The notes: generated by a model from the letters alone, not told the origin. A stretch of 64,000 nt of DNA from Silene latifolia (GCF_048544455.1 NC_133534.1:217105735-217169734); one strand, 5' to 3'. Shown: positions 10,675-23,592, counted from the stretch's first letter. Made by a program: numbers and translations.

Positions 10675-13600
10675 AAGGACTAATGAACAAGGACAAGCGG
10701 TTCACACAACAAGTCACAAGGACTAAAGAACAAGGATAAATGGTTTACACAACGAGTCACAAAGACAAGGATAAATGGTTTACACAACGAGTCACATGGA
10801 CTAATGAACAAGGAAAATTTGTTAACACAACGAGTCACAAGGGCTAATGAACAAGGTGAAAGGGTTCACACAACGAGTCACATAGACTAATGAACATGGA
10901 CAACTGGTTCACACAACGAGTCACAAGGACTATTGAACAAGGACAAGCGGTTCACACAACGAGTCACAAGGACTAATGAACAAGGACAAGCGGTCCACAC
11001 AACGAATCACAAGGACTAAAGAACAAGGATAAATGGTTTACATAACGAGTCACAAAGACAAGGATAAATGGTTTACACAACGAGTCACAAGGACTAATAA
11101 ACAAGGAAAATTTGTTCACACAACGAGTCACAAGGACTAATGAACAAGGAGAAATGGTTCACACAACGAGTCATATGGACTAATGAACAAAGAGAAAGGG
11201 TTCACACAACGAGTCACATGGACTAATGAACAAAGAGAAAGGGTTCACACAACAAGTCACATGGACTAATGAACAAGGACAACTGGTTCACAAAATGAGT
11301 CACAAGGACTAAAGAACAAGGATAAATGGTTTACACAACGAGTCACAAAGAAAAGGATAAATGGTTTACACAACGAGTCACATGGACTAATAAACAAGGA
11401 AAATTTGTTAACACAAAGAGTCACAAGGACTAATTAACAAGGAGAAATGGTTCACACAACGAGTCAAATGGACTAATGAACAAGGAGAAAGGGTTCACAC
11501 AATGAGTCACATTGACTAATGAACAAGGACAATTGGTTCACACAACGAGTCACAAGGACTAATGAACAAGGACAAGTGGTTCACACAACGAGTCAGAAGG
11601 ACTAAACAACAAGGATAAATGGTTTACACAATGAGTCACAAAGACAAGGATAAATGGTTTACACAAATAATCACAAGGACTAACAAACAAGAAAAATTTG
11701 TTCACACAACGAGTCACAAGAACTAATGAACAAGGAGAAATGGTTCACACAACGAGTCATATGGACTAATGAACAAGGAGAAAGGGTTGACACAACGAGT
11801 AACATGGACTAAAGAACAAGGACAAATGTTTTACACAATGAGTCACAAAGACAAGGATAAATGGTTTACACAACGAGTCACAAGGACTAATGAACAAGGA
11901 CAAGCGGTTCACACAACAAGTCACAAGGACTAAAGTACAAGGATAAATGGTTTACACAACGAGTCACAAAGACAAGGATAAATGGTTTACACAACGAGTC
12001 ACATGGACTAATGAACAAGGAAAATTTGTTAACACAACGAGTCACAAGGGCTAATGAACAAGGTGAAAGGGTTCACACAACGAGTCACATAGACTAATGA
12101 ACATGGACAACTGGTTCACACAACGAGTCACAAGGACTAATGAACAAGGACAAGCGGTTCACACAACGAGTCATAAGGACTAATGAACAAGGGCAAGCGG
12201 TCCACACAACGAATCACAAGGACTAAAGAACAAGGATAAATGGTTTACATAACGAGTCACAAAGACAAGGATAAATGGTTTACACAACGAGTCACAAGGA
12301 CTAATAAACAAGGAAAATTTGTTCACACAACGAGTCACAAGGACTAATGAACAAGGAGAAATGGTTCACACAACGAGTCATATGGACTAATGAACAAAGA
12401 GAAAGGGTTCACACAACGAGTCACATGGACTAATGAACAAAGAGAAAGGGTTCACACAACAAGTCACATGGACTAATGAACAAGGACAACTGGTTCACAA
12501 AATGAGTCACAAGGACTAAAGAACAAGGATAAATGGTTTACACAACGAGTCACAAAGAAAAGGATAAATGGTTTACACAACGAGTCACATGGACTAATAA
12601 ACAAGGAAAATTTGTTAACACAACGAGTCACAAGGACAAATTAACAAGGAGAAATGGTTCACACAACGAGTCAAATGTACTAATGAACAAGGAGAAAGGG
12701 TTCACACAATGAGTCACATTGACTAATGAACAAGGACAATTGGTTCACACAACGAGTCACAAGGACTAATGAACAAGGACAAGTGGTTCACACAACGAGT
12801 CACAAGGACTAAACAACAAGGATAAATGGTTTACACAATGAGTCACAAAGACAAGGATAAATGGTTTACACAAAGAGTCACAAGGACTAACAAACAAGAA
12901 AAATTTGTTCACACAACGAGTCACAAGAACTAATGAACAAGGAGAAATGGTTCACACAACGAGTCATATGGACTAATGAACAAGGAGAAAGGGTTGACAC
13001 AACGAGTAACATGGACTAAAGAACAAGGACAAATGTTTTACACAATGAGTCACAAAGACAAGGATAAATGGTTTACACAACGAGTCACAAGGACTAATGA
13101 ACAAGGACAAGCGGTTCACACAACAAGTCACAAGGACTAAAGTACAAGGATAAGTGGTTTACACAACGAGTCACAAAGACAAGGATAAATGGTTTACACA
13201 ACGAGTCACATGGACTAATGAACAAGGAAAATTTGGTAACACAACGAGTCACAAGGGCTAATGAACAAGGTGAAAGGGTTCACACAACGAGTCACATAGA
13301 CTAATGAACATGGACAACTGGTTCACACAACGAGTCACAAGGACTAATGAACAAGGACAAGCGGTTCACACAACGAGTCACAAGGACTAATGAACAAGGA
13401 CAAGTGGTCCACACAACGAATCACAAGGACTAAAGAACAAGGATAAATGGTTTACATAACGAGTCACAAAGACAAGGATAAATGGTTTACACAACGAGTC
13501 ACAAGGACTAATAAACAAGGAAAATTTGTTCACACAACGAGTCACAAGGACTAATGAACAAGGAGAAAGGGTTCACACAACAAGTCACATGGACTAATGA

Positions 13601-13804
13601 ACAAGGACAACTGGTTCACAAAATGAGTCACAAGGACTAAAGAACAAGGATAAATGGTTTACACAACGAGTCACAAAGAAAAGGATAAATGGTTTACACA
13701 ACGAGTCACATGGACTAATAAACAAGGAAAATTTGTTAACACAACGAGTCACAAGGACAAATTAACAAGGAGAAATGGTTCACACAACGAGTCAAATGGA
13801 CTAA
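10675..13804. repeat. ~1.2-kb higher-order satellite units
   Basis: Landmarks recur at 1,207-bp spacing: GTTAACACAACGAG at 10821 and 12028 (GGTAACAC at 13235), and the rare AAAGTACAAGG at about 11933 and 13140. The third unit is split by the CACTA insertion and resumes at 22485. Confidence 0.85.
13802..13804. other. Left 3-bp target-site duplication (TAA) of CACTA element
   Basis: TAA precedes the left TIR and is repeated at 22485-22487. Three-base duplications are the rule for CACTA elements. Confidence 0.92.
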
Positions 13805-13815
13805 CACTACTACAA
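13805..13815. repeat. CACTA left terminal inverted repeat
   Basis: CACTACTACAA, an exact inverse complement of 22474-22484. Confidence 0.95.
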
Positions 13816-14060
13816 AACCTGTCAAGGACATCAGTGGGTGGACATCTGATTTTTTAAAAATCTGATGTAATAATTATGCACATCATATTTTTTCAAAAAA
13901 CCGATGTTCATATAAAGCTATGTACATCGGGTGTGTTTTTAAACCCATGCCCATTATTTCTGACCTTAATGGACATGTCGTTTCTAATAGAACCCATGTC
14001 TATTTAGTGGACAATTACATCGGCCTTACATAAGTCTGATGTTAACCCAATCTCCATTTT
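13816..14060. repeat. CACTA left subterminal repeat region
   Basis: Short motifs in both orientations: GACATCAG, GACATCTGAT, ATCTGATGT, CCGATGTTC, TACATCGGG, TTACATCGG. In this superfamily such arrays are bound by the element's own DNA-binding protein; that role is inferred here. Confidence 0.8.
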
Positions 14061-14884
14061 GCGCGCAAAAAAACTGCCTCCACAAATTCCCCTAATCTAA
14101 TATAATTAATCCCCCCATCGCATGCACCTCCTACTTAGCTTATTCTGTCATTTTGTTTCCTTAATAATAAAAACCTAACCTAATTAATCACTCCACCTTC
14201 GTTCTCCATTCATTCATATATTCATTCATTCATTGATCACTCCGTCATTATTCTTCATCGTCTTCATCAGCAACCATCATCAGGCGTATTGTCGGCGGCA
14301 AGATCATCGTCTTACCATCATCTCAGATTAGGTATTTTTCTTCTTAATGTTTTTAATTTAGGGTTAATTTGATTGTTTTACTGTATTGTGTTATTTTATT
14401 TGTTCTATTTCCAGTTTTGTTTGAATAATGAATTATGGGCTCATAATAAATTGTTGTTTTGATAATCAAATTGGGGGTTTTTCCTAATACCTATTTACTG
14501 CATGCATTCCTGGTTAATATTGTAAGATTTTGATTTGCTTGCTTAATAACGAATAACAAATGTAACAGTGTGAATTAGGTTGTTTTTTTTATTCTATACT
14601 ATGTCTACAACTGTTGTGTTTAGTTAGTAATCTACAGACTCTGTTGGGTGTAGAGGCAGGACGGAGGTTGAGTGAGTGAAAGGTAGAATAAGAAACAAAT
14701 TTGGGATCCTGATTATACTTGCAGTATGTATTTGGGTCTTTAGTGGATTGTTAGTTATGGGGTAGACGATGTTAAGTATGTAGCTGTTTAGGTACTGATT
14801 TTTTAATTACTCGTCCCGAACTGTACAATAATATCGTATACTTTTGCAGTGAATCCTCAAAATAACCAAGGTGGATTGTTAATT
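14061..14884 (+). promoter_or_regulatory. CACTA 5' leader with probable intron
   Basis: AT-rich region, presumed promoter and 5' UTR of the transposase gene. A likely intron runs from GTATTTTTC at 14332 to TTTTGCAG ending at 14849, just before the first coding ATGs (14885 and 14900). No clear TATA box could be chosen. Confidence 0.55.
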
Positions 14885-17800
14885 ATGCAGATTAGGAATA
14901 TGGATCGCGAATGGATGTTGGTTGATCGGTTGGATCCTATATATAGGAAAGGGGTAGAGGATTTTGTTAGTCATGCTATCAATAATGCAGAGAATGTGGA
15001 ACAGATTTTTTGTCCATGTGTTAAATGTGGAAATAATGAGTATGTAGATGCTGTAGAATTGAAAAGTCACCTCTTATGTAATGGTATTGACAAAAGTTAT
15101 ACAAGGTGGATTTGGCATGGGGAGGATGTGTTGCCTACTATGTGTAGTAATTTAGAGGATGATAGCAACTTTGAGGGAGATGATTTTGATGAAAATTACG
15201 ATCGAGTAGACGATCTTATTAATGATTTAAAGCAATCCACTGAAGACCCAACTGAAATTGAGAGGTTTGATAGGCTGTTTGGTGATGCAATGAAACCCGT
15301 ATATCCTGGTTCAAGTTTCACACGCCTATCTGCAACTTTAAAATTATATAGTTTAAAGGCGAAAAATGGATGGAGTGATAAAAGTTTCACAAGTTTGCTT
15401 GAATTGTTGGGGAAGATTTTACCCGATGGCAATGAACTCCCTAGACGTACCTATGATGCTAAGAAAATTTTGTGTCCAATGGGAGTTGATTATGTTAAGA
15501 TACATGCATGTCGTAACGATCGCATTTTGTTTCGAAAAAGATTATAAAGATTTAGACAAATGTCCAAAGTGTGGTGCTTCACGTTACAAGTTGCCAAAAA
15601 AATTCCCAAAAAAATATAGGGGTCCCTGTTAAAGTTTTGTGGTATCTTCCCATTATCCCTAGATTTAAAAGAATGTTTTCAAATTTAAAAGATGCGAAGA
15701 ACTTAACATGGCACGCTGATGGTAGAATTTCAGATGACAAAATTCGCCATCCTGGCGATTCAACACAAAGTGGAAAACCATTGATCATTTGTTTCGAATT
15801 TGGATCCGAGGATAGAAATTTAAGGCTTGGGCTATGTCTTGATGGTATGAATCCGTTTGGTAATCTAAGTAGTCAGTGGAGTACATGGCCTGTTTTGCTA
15901 ACAATTTATAATCTGCCTCCTTGGTTATGCATGAAGCGTAAATATCTAATGATGTCACTACTGATTTCGGGGCCTAGGCAACCTGGAAATGATATAGATG
16001 TTTACCTAGAACCTTTGATTGATGACTTGAAGTTATTATGGGATGAAGGGGTAGAGGTATATGATGCTTATCGTCGTGAGACGTTTAATCTACGTGCCAT
16101 GATATTTTGCACCATTAATGATTTCCCGGCTTATGGCAACCTATCGGGTTATCTTGTGAAAGGTGCTAAAGCGTGCCCGATTTGTGAGGAGGATACGATT
16201 TCGATCGTTTAGTTCATGGTGGAAAGAATGTTTACCTGTGTAACCGAAGATTGCTCCGCCGCTCACACCCTTATAGGAAAAAAATGAAGCCATTTAATGG
16301 GAAACAAGAACTTAGAAACCCTCCAAAAATTTTAAGCGGGAAAGAGGTTTATGAAAAAGTCAAAAACATTGAAAATAATTTTGGTAAACCATATAAGAGG
16401 ACAAATAATGGGACCTTATACAAAAAGAAGTCTATATTTTGGGATTTACCATATTGGAAACATTTGTCCGTGAGACATTGTATTGATGTCATGCACGTGG
16501 AGAAAAATGTGTGTGATAGCATTATTGGCACACTCCTCAACATCATTTGGTAAAACCAAAGATGGTCTCAAAGCTAGACAAGATATGGTTGCTCAAAAGA
16601 TACGACCAGAATTAGCACCACAACTTAGAGGTTCAAGAACCTATTTACCCCTGACTTGTTTTACTTTGTCACGAACTGAAAAAGAAGTGTCGTGAATGTT
16701 TATGGGGTGAAGGTACATGCAAGGCTATTCATCCAACATAAAAATCTTGTGTCTTTGTGAGTTAAAACTTGTAGGCTTGAAATCACATGATTGTCACACT
16801 TTAATGCAACAATTGCTTCCAGTAGCGCTTCGTGGAGTTCGCCTACTCTGTTCGGGAGCTATTATTAGACTTTGCTATTTTTTCAATGCAATATTTAGCA
16901 AAGTCGTTGACTCAGATACATTGAATTCTTTACAACGAGATGTTATTACTACTATGTGTCAACTTGAGATGTTTTTTCCTCCTTCCTTCTTCGATATAAT
17001 GCAGCACCTAATTGTACATTTAGTGAGGGAAATTAAGATTTGTGGACCAGTTTTTTTAAGAAATATGTATCCATTTGAGCGATATATGAAACCCTTAGCC
17101 GGCTATGTAAGAAACCAAAACAGGCCAGAAGGATGTATGATTCAAGGGTATGTGGCGGAAGAGGCGCTGGACTTTGCCAATGACTACATGTCCGATGTTG
17201 AGTCTATTGGGCTTCCAACGTCTCGACATGAAGGAAGAATAGAGGGACAAGGTACCCTGGGAAGAAATGTAGTCACTGTCAATCCAGAAACCCTTGCTCA
17301 GGCACACTTTTATATTCTCCAACACATGGTCGATGTGCATCCATATTTAGAGAAGCATCAAACCCTTCTAAGTGCAGAAAATCCAGATAAAGGAGAAAGG
17401 TGGTTAACCATGGAGCATAATCGGTCATTCGTAAAATGGTTCACAAATGAAGTAGATATTGAGCTGATAAACGACCGTGAGAAAGTAAGCGATGAGGTAA
17501 GGTGGTTAGCCCATGGACCTGGGATGCATGTGTTAACTTATCAAGGTTATGACATCAATGGGTATTCGTTTTACACTAAGGATCAAGATGATAGAAGTAC
17601 TATGCAAAATAGTGGGGTAGCTTTGATGGCTATGTCAATGAGTGTTGCTAGTGCTAAAGATAGTAGACCTGCTTATGATGCTCAGCCATATTTTGGTGTC
17701 ATTAAAGAAATTTGGGAGCTAGACTATGTTCAGTTTAGGATACCTGTTTTTCGTTGTATGTGGGTTGAACATAGTAAGGGTGTTCGAGTTGATGAAATGG

Positions 17801-18081
17801 GCTTCACGCTGGTTGATTTTTCACGTGAAGGCTACAAATCAGAGCCATTCATTATGGCTAATCAGGCAAGACAAATCTTTTATGTTACAGATCCAGCGAA
17901 TGGAAAGTGGTCGGTTGTTCTTCATGGTAAGAAGAAATTTCTGGGTAAGGAAATCATGGATGAAGTTGATGACGAATTGCCCCCTTTTTCTTCTGGATTG
18001 CCTACTTCTACAAGTACTGAAGACGTAGATGACTTTTATCTACGAGATGATCATCAAGAAGGGTTATGGGTTGACGATTAG
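14885..18081 (+). pseudogene. TNP2-type CACTA transposase, frame-broken
   Basis: Role: the DDE-type transposase of CACTA elements, acting in the nucleus on the element ends. Parts in order: an N-terminal Transpos_assoc-like region (MDREWM near 14900, then CPCVKCGN, SHLLCNG and the W-HGE motif); a zinc-type HACRND...CPKCGASRY stretch (about 15500-15600); the tnp2 core (LCLDGMNPF, STWPVLLTIYNLPPWLCMK, CPICEEDT) to about 16200; RHCIDVMHVEKNVCDS near 16470-16520; then a long C-terminal frame (16717-18081) with GLKSHDCH, FPPSFFDIM, MYPFERYMK and RPEGCM (DUF4218-like), and a DUF4216-like end (YFGVIKEIWELDY, EPFIMANQARQIFYV). The frame changes near 15520, 15610, 16200 and 16550, with stops around 16693-16710. 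I see no convincing introns at these points, so I call it a pseudogene. Homopolymer sequencing errors could explain some breaks. Confidence 0.88.
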
Positions 18082-18389
18082 CTAGTTATTGTTACAATCT
18101 GTAATTTACCTACTTATGTTTTTTTAAAGACTATCTCATAACTGCAATCTTGATTATTCTTTGGATTAAAACAGTAGGTTGTTTCTTTTACTATCAATAT
18201 TAATAGTCTTGCTTATGTTCTATTCTTAAGACAATTTCATCAGCATTTTAATCTCTAAATTCTTAACTGTTGTTTATTGTTTCCCCAATAATTACTGTAT
18301 GTATTCTGTACTCTATTATATTAGCTTGTTTTTATTAATTATTTTATGCCCCTCTGTTCCCTTTACCATAAATGTTGATGCAGGTCATC
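18082..18389 (+). other. CACTA intergenic spacer / 5' UTR of second gene
   Basis: AT-rich, non-coding. It ends with TTGATGCAG (18375-18383), a possible splice acceptor just before the ATG at 18390. Confidence 0.6.
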
Positions 18390-21300
18390 ATGTCTTCTTT
18401 ACCATCTACTAGTTCAGTTTCTAAGAGAAAAAGCAAGAGCGTAGTCCTTATGAAGGAGTTGACATTATTACGTGATCAAGGTATAAAGCTGACAGTAGAT
18501 TTTGATGACGATGGTGAGCCTATTGGAAAGAATGGTGCTAAGTATACTAGTTATGTTGGTCTACTTGGACGCGCGAAAGTGCCAATCACTATTAAAACAT
18601 GGAAGGATGTTGAAGAGGACCTTAAGGTGAAGATTTGGGAAGATGTTTTGGTAAGATCAGAAGTCCTTGCTAATGACTGTATCTTAACAAATATGTAGCT
18701 ATAAAAACTTTGACTGTACAAGTTATTTACCAATTTTCTATTTGTAGACGATCTTTGACATTCCAGAGACAAAGTTGAAGCAAGTTATCAGCATTGCAAA
18801 TACTACATGGACCAACTTTAAGGCAAAGTTGACTGCGCTTTACGTGTTCAGAAAACCCCCTAAAGGTCGAAAGTTGCCTGTTGAGACTGATCCGGTAAAG
18901 AAATATCCTTACTTAAAAACTGAGGTATGGCAGAGGTTTAAGGAGTCGCGCTTGACTGAAGAATTTCTAGTGAGTAGTCACCATTCAGTATATATTTTAA
19001 TTTCTGTTCTGAAAATAACTATCATGCTTTTAAGTAACATATTTTTTGCAGGCTATCAGGACGGCAGCTTCTGATAGGCAGAAGAAGAACAAGTACCCCC
19101 ACAGAATGTCTCGTGGGGGTTATCGGAAAACAAGGCAGAAATTGGAAGCAAAATTGAAAGAGAAAGAAAAGGAAAAAGAAGAAGCGGGCAACGATGAGTC
19201 GGGAGAATTATCTGATGAAACCCCAACTGTGATAAAACGGGGTGACTTGTGGATAGAGGGAAGAATAGGGAAAGATGGTGAATGTCTAAATCCGGAGACT
19301 AAAAAAAAAGTTGAAGAATATGTGAGTGTCACACTTTCTGACTATAGTTGATTTATTAATGTTATATATATTGCCTGAAATTAAATTTGTTGTGGCTCAT
19401 AACTTCCAATCAGAAACTGGTGAAGGAAATGGTCAAGAAAAAGGAATTTGTACCGAGTGGGAAGGTTGATGAATTAACTAAGGTACTTGGAACTGCTGAG
19501 CATTATGGTCATGTAAGAGGTGTTGGGGGTCGAGTGGGGCATAAGCAATACTTTGGCACATGCCCCAGAAAGCCTGCAGCAGCAAAAAGTGAGGGAGGAT
19601 TATCGCCGGAGTTTCTAGAGAAGCTGACCAAGCAGATCACTGAAAAAGTACAGGCCGATATTTATAAGAAAATGGAAATGATGGGAGAAAGAGTAACGAG
19701 AATATCGATTACTCCGTCCATAATGAAAAAGATGATGAGGTCGAGTACATTGATAACAAAGTATGCCCGATAAATTTCTTGATAATCCTGCCCCATCATT
19801 TGATGATATACCTGAGAAGGTAAATAAATAAGAAACAAGTCACCCGCACTTTTTGCTTAGAGTAGTTAATATTGTAGTAATGCTCATTTGTTTATCATTA
19901 TTGTTCCTCGGGGATTTGAGTGCGAGCTATCTGTGCAAGATAATCGACTTGAAGAAGGTGGCAAATGGACGAGTATTCAAGACCACCGAGAAGGCATCGT
20001 ATGTCACGGTAAACCAATTGGAGTAGAAAATTTAAGGGTATGCGTTTACGTTATCATGGAAGATATGGACGACATACCATTACCGTACTAACCGATGATT
20101 TTGCTCTTGTTGGTGATGCAATTGGTTCATTTCTTCTTTGGCCGAAGAATTTAATCACTTTGCGCTGCCAGGTATGAAAGTCATACTTAATTGAAAATTG
20201 CATAAGTATTTCAAAGATATGAAAGTGGTAATTATAGCTTCTCCATTTTTCTTAGGGGAATCTCGGAAGAAACGTGAGGCGAGACAGAGGCAAAGTCGGA
20301 CAAAAACTCAAAATGCAAAAAGCGAAAGACAATTGAGAGTCCTAAGTCAAAAAAGGTAGAAAGTGGTAAGAGTAGAACAATTGATCAGTCAGTGGCAAGA
20401 TCAAACAACAACTTGAAAACTCTTTTGGACCAAAAATTTGAGTCCAGACGATTAATGTCCAAGGTAGTCAGTATGATGGGCGATACTCAAGTAACTGATG
20501 TCTACTTGACCGAGGATGTCTTAGGATCTAAGCGAACGCTGCGCCTAGCCAAGGCGACATTCTTGCACTATTGAACATGGAGAAGCTTTCCCTTCCAGTC
20601 ATTCAGACTTTTCTTGGGTATGTAATGACTCCGGATTTAAAATTGCATCTCATATATTTAGTTTGACATTGGTCATTGATTTTATCTTACAATTTTGGTT
20701 ATACTTGTATGTTTATTGTTATAGGTACTTGTTTAGCGTCTGTGACATCAAAACGTATGGGTTCTTATGTCCAGAAGTGACTTCATTATTAGGCCATGCT
20801 CAAGATGATGCAATAACACTTATCTCTACAAGGATGCAAGCCTTGAAAAAAAAATTTACTTCGCTCCATATGGTGCTAAGTAAGTACTCAGCCTTACCGC
20901 CTCGTATTAAAAAATGTATCAACAGTTTGATTATTGATTATTATGTAATAAATTACAAATTATTCACAGGGATCATTGGATGCTCCTTGTATTTGACGTT
21001 GTTGATCGTAATCAAGTACTTTGGTTTGATTCAACGGGAAATTCAGTGCCTTCAAAGTTAAGAACCTACATTAATACGTAAGTTGAACTTGATAGTTATT
21101 ATGCATGCACAATGTTATTTGAATGTCCATTTCGAACTATATTCGCGACAATTATTTATTGGAAACCTTATATAGAGCTATACGAGTGTACGGCTACAAC
21201 GGTGGGGCAAGAAAGAGTTCTCAAACACCGCAATGGCTGAAAATTAATGTAAGTTCATTACTATATCAGATGTCTACTTGTTTTATTACGTTTAAATAGC

Positions 21301-21729
21301 AAAAAATGGTTGCTTTAATTTGCCGACATGCTGTTTTAGTGTGCTCGTCAAGAAGGTGATACAGAATGCGCGTACTACATAATGAGGTACATGCTGGAAA
21401 TTGTGACTCGTTCAGACCGACGAAAGCTATCGATGAGGTCGATTACCCGAAATTTTAAAACTCTTGTATAATGTTTTCAAGTAATGTTTACCCCCTTGCC
21501 TGATCAACAGTAACTATGATAGCCTATGATGGCCTGCTTGTTGTCGCCTTGCCAAGTTTTACTACCATAAAATCCCATTATTGAGCTTCAGCTGTTTTAG
21601 TATTTGTGGTATTATATAAGACGTCGTCATGTGCATGATTTTCAGGTTTTTCAAGACAAAATGGCATATTCACAAGATGAAATCGATGAAGTTCGGGACT
21701 TGTGGGCGAACTATTTTACGAATGCCTAG
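18390..21729 (+). CDS. CACTA second gene: Transposase_24-like plus Ulp1-type protease (multi-exon)
   Basis: Spliced gene. Clear introns: 18651-18747, 18970-19051, 19322-19413, about 20618-20724, 20880-20969, 21078-21175, 21250-21339 and about 21438-21645; the exons between about 19820 and 20600 are less certain. The N-terminal exons resemble the plant Transposase_24 (Ptta/En/Spm) family: WEDV/FDIPE across intron 1, YPHRMSRGGY, and DELTKVLGTAEHYGHVRGVG. A basic, coiled, Lys/Glu-rich stretch follows YPHR. A middle exon near 19907-20160 (CELSVQDN, HGKPIGVENLRV) is of the kind found before Ulp1 domains. The C-terminal exons form a C48/Ulp1 cysteine protease: APYG, then DHWMLLVFD (His), WFDS (Asp), CARQ (Gln) and TECAYYIMRYM (Cys; the usual CG is CA). 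An A9 run at 20846-20854 appears one base short to keep frame into the protease, and the acceptor near 19910 reads CGG rather than CAG. It may therefore be damaged. Stop at 21727-21729. Confidence 0.72.
20846..20854 (+). other. A9 homopolymer with apparent 1-base deletion
   Basis: With nine A residues the frame from the upstream exon misses the following Ulp1 motif (YFAPYGAK, spliced to DHW). Ten would join it. Real mutation or base-call error. Confidence 0.6.
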
Positions 21730-22054
21730 TTGTAGTAGTAATCTATTAGTTTGATTCTGAAAACTCTGTTTGTCTCGGGATCTTGAAGGCCATGTTTTGT
21801 TGTCGTAAGAAACGTATTACGAAACCTTTGTTGGATTGTTTAAATTAGCTGCTTGAATTCAAACAATGTATGACGAACAACGTTTGTCAAAATTTGGTAT
21901 GAATTTGATATGTTTGGTTGAATGGCCTCCAATTTGGGTAAGCCATCTATGAATGGAATATGGTTTGCCATTTATGAATGGCCTCTGTTTTGGATTAACA
22001 GTTCATTTGCATTAGAAGTACCATTTCCAATTTTTTTTTTTAAAAAATTGACAA
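21730..22054 (+). other. CACTA 3' untranslated / spacer region
   Basis: T-rich, non-coding, with short local repeats of the CATTTATGAATGGCC type (21945-21985). No motif that I can assign. Confidence 0.6.
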
Positions 22055-22473
22055 AATAATGGACATCGGTTCAGCAGAAAATTGGATGTAAACCGTTTCT
22101 AAAACACATGAAGTTTTGGAAAAACTCTGATGTGTATGGGTACTAAAGGACATCAGATTTGGAAACTAACTGATGTACAAGATTGTAAAGGACATGGGAT
22201 TATGAGTAAAATCTGATGTGTATCAATAATAATGGACATGGGATATATAAGAAATTCGATGTCCATCCAAGTAAAGGACATGGGATTATGAGTAAAATCT
22301 GATGTGTATCAACAATAATTGACATGGGATATATAAGAAATCCGATGTCCATCCAAAAATGGACATCGGTTGTAAATCCGATGTGCATTACTACCATAAG
22401 GACATGACCGAACTCTACATCGGAGCACTATCCCATGTCCATGACCCTAAAACTCCGATGTAGTAAAGGGTTC
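22055..22473. repeat. CACTA right subterminal repeat region
   Basis: Dense GGACATCGG, GGACATGGGAT, ATCTGATGTGTAT and CGATGTCCAT motifs in both orientations, matching the left-end family. Includes a tandem duplication of an 86-bp block (about 22185-22270 and 22271-22356). The long minus-strand open frame here is only repeat sequence. Confidence 0.85.
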
Positions 22474-22484
22474 TTGTAGTAGTG
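22474..22484. repeat. CACTA right terminal inverted repeat
   Basis: TTGTAGTAGTG, an exact inverse complement of the left end. Followed by the TAA duplication. Confidence 0.95.
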
Positions 22485-22933
22485 TAATGAACAAGGAGAA
22501 AGGGTTCACACAATGAGTCACATTGACTAATGAACAAGGACAATTGGTTCACACAACGAGTCACAAGGACTAATGAACAAGGACAAGTGGTTCACACAAC
22601 GAGTCACAAGGACTAAACAACAAGGATAAATGGTTTACACAATGAGTCACAAAGACAAGGATAAATGGTTTACACAAAGAGTCACAAGGACTAACAAACA
22701 AGAAAAATTTGTTCACACAACGAGTCACAAGAACTAATGAACAAGGAGAAATGGTTCACACAACGAGTCATATGGACTAATGAACAAGGAGAAAGGGTTG
22801 ACACAACGAGTAACATGGACTAAAGAACAAGGACAAATGTTTTACACAATGAGTCACAAAGACAAGGATAAATGGTTTACACAACGAGTCACAAGGACTA
22901 ATGAACAAGGACAAATGGTTCGCACACCGAAAA
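22485..22933. repeat. 43-bp satellite array, segment 4
   Basis: 449 bp of satellite continuing the 1.2-kb unit cut by the CACTA element. It ends in a 28-bp-type monomer at CGCACACCGAAAA, where the next element inserted. Confidence 0.96.
22929..22933. other. Left target-site duplication (GAAAA) of inverted-LTR element
   Basis: GAAAA is repeated at 24700-24704. The empty site GAAAACAAGG survives at 6839-6843, 29177-29181 and 33377-33381. Confidence 0.92.
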
Positions 22934-23592
22934 TGATGCGAATAGCGGAAGCGGATTAATAGAAAAATAAAACAAAGGGATATTTGCCTTGAATTCATGG
23001 ATAGAATTCAAGTCAATGGGATATTTACTCGGTGCTAGACCTATAACACGAGTAATGGGTGAGAATACTCAAGACCTATTGAATATTACTCGGGTTAAAG
23101 CTTGATCGCGTCAAACTCTAACGATTTTTGGCATGTAAACTACATACTCAAAAACAACAAAACACAAGTGTTTTCTTTTCTTATTCTTTCATATATTTCT
23201 TGGATGTCGAATGCAAAGATACAACCAGGCCTTATATAGCCTAATCACATGCTCAACATAACCGAAATAAGCATCTAAAAGGTCTAAATAAGTGCCACAC
23301 TTATTAGACATTAAACCCTCTACTAATTAGACTTTAAGCCTCTTAATTGCTGAAATTAGTAGGCTATTAACTACTCTTAAATGCTGAAATACTAAACTAA
23401 TTATTTGGAAATAATATTACTTCTAAATAATAAAACTAATTTACTAAGATATGACTTCTTTTAGAAAAGAAGTCTCGACACCACTTCCTTGGGCGCCAAA
23501 GAACTGCGTGATCTACTGCTTCGTCTGGGCATTAAACTGAACAGAGACGGGGACTGTTCATTACGACAACTTCCGGCATCATTTTCGTATCA
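22934..23592 (-). repeat. Left LTR (normal 3' LTR orientation, minus strand)
   Basis: Minus strand reads TGATACGAAAATGATG ... ATTCGCATCA, with TATATAAGG at 23230-23238 (minus). It abuts the purine tract at its inner end. Confidence 0.9.
23230..23238 (-). promoter_or_regulatory. LTR TATA box
   Basis: TATATAAGG on the minus strand, mirror of 24395-24403. Confidence 0.65.

Larger units (their letters stand above)
8006..13804. repeat. 43-bp satellite array, segment 3
   Basis: Satellite with 43-, 35- and 28-bp variants. The part after the MITE, up to about 10.5 kb, matches about 25.27-27.76 kb at a constant offset of about 17.26 kb. From about 10.68 kb a 1,207-bp higher-order unit repeats. Interrupted by the CACTA element at 13805. 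No gene seen. Confidence 0.97.
13805..22484 (+). mobile_element. CACTA (En/Spm) DNA transposon, 8.68 kb
   Basis: Perfect 11-bp terminal inverted repeats, CACTACTACAA at the left and TTGTAGTAGTG at the right, flanked by TAA duplications. Both ends carry subterminal arrays of short motifs based on ACATCGG/CCGATGT and ACATCAGAT. Two genes on the + strand: a TNP2-type transposase gene (frame-broken) and a multi-exon second gene with a Transposase_24-like part and a Ulp1 protease part. Complete in structure; the transposase frame breaks suggest it is not autonomous now. Confidence 0.95.

Noticed and set aside
22200-22397. 65-codon minus-strand frame in the CACTA right end
   Set aside because: Built from the 86-bp subterminal duplication.
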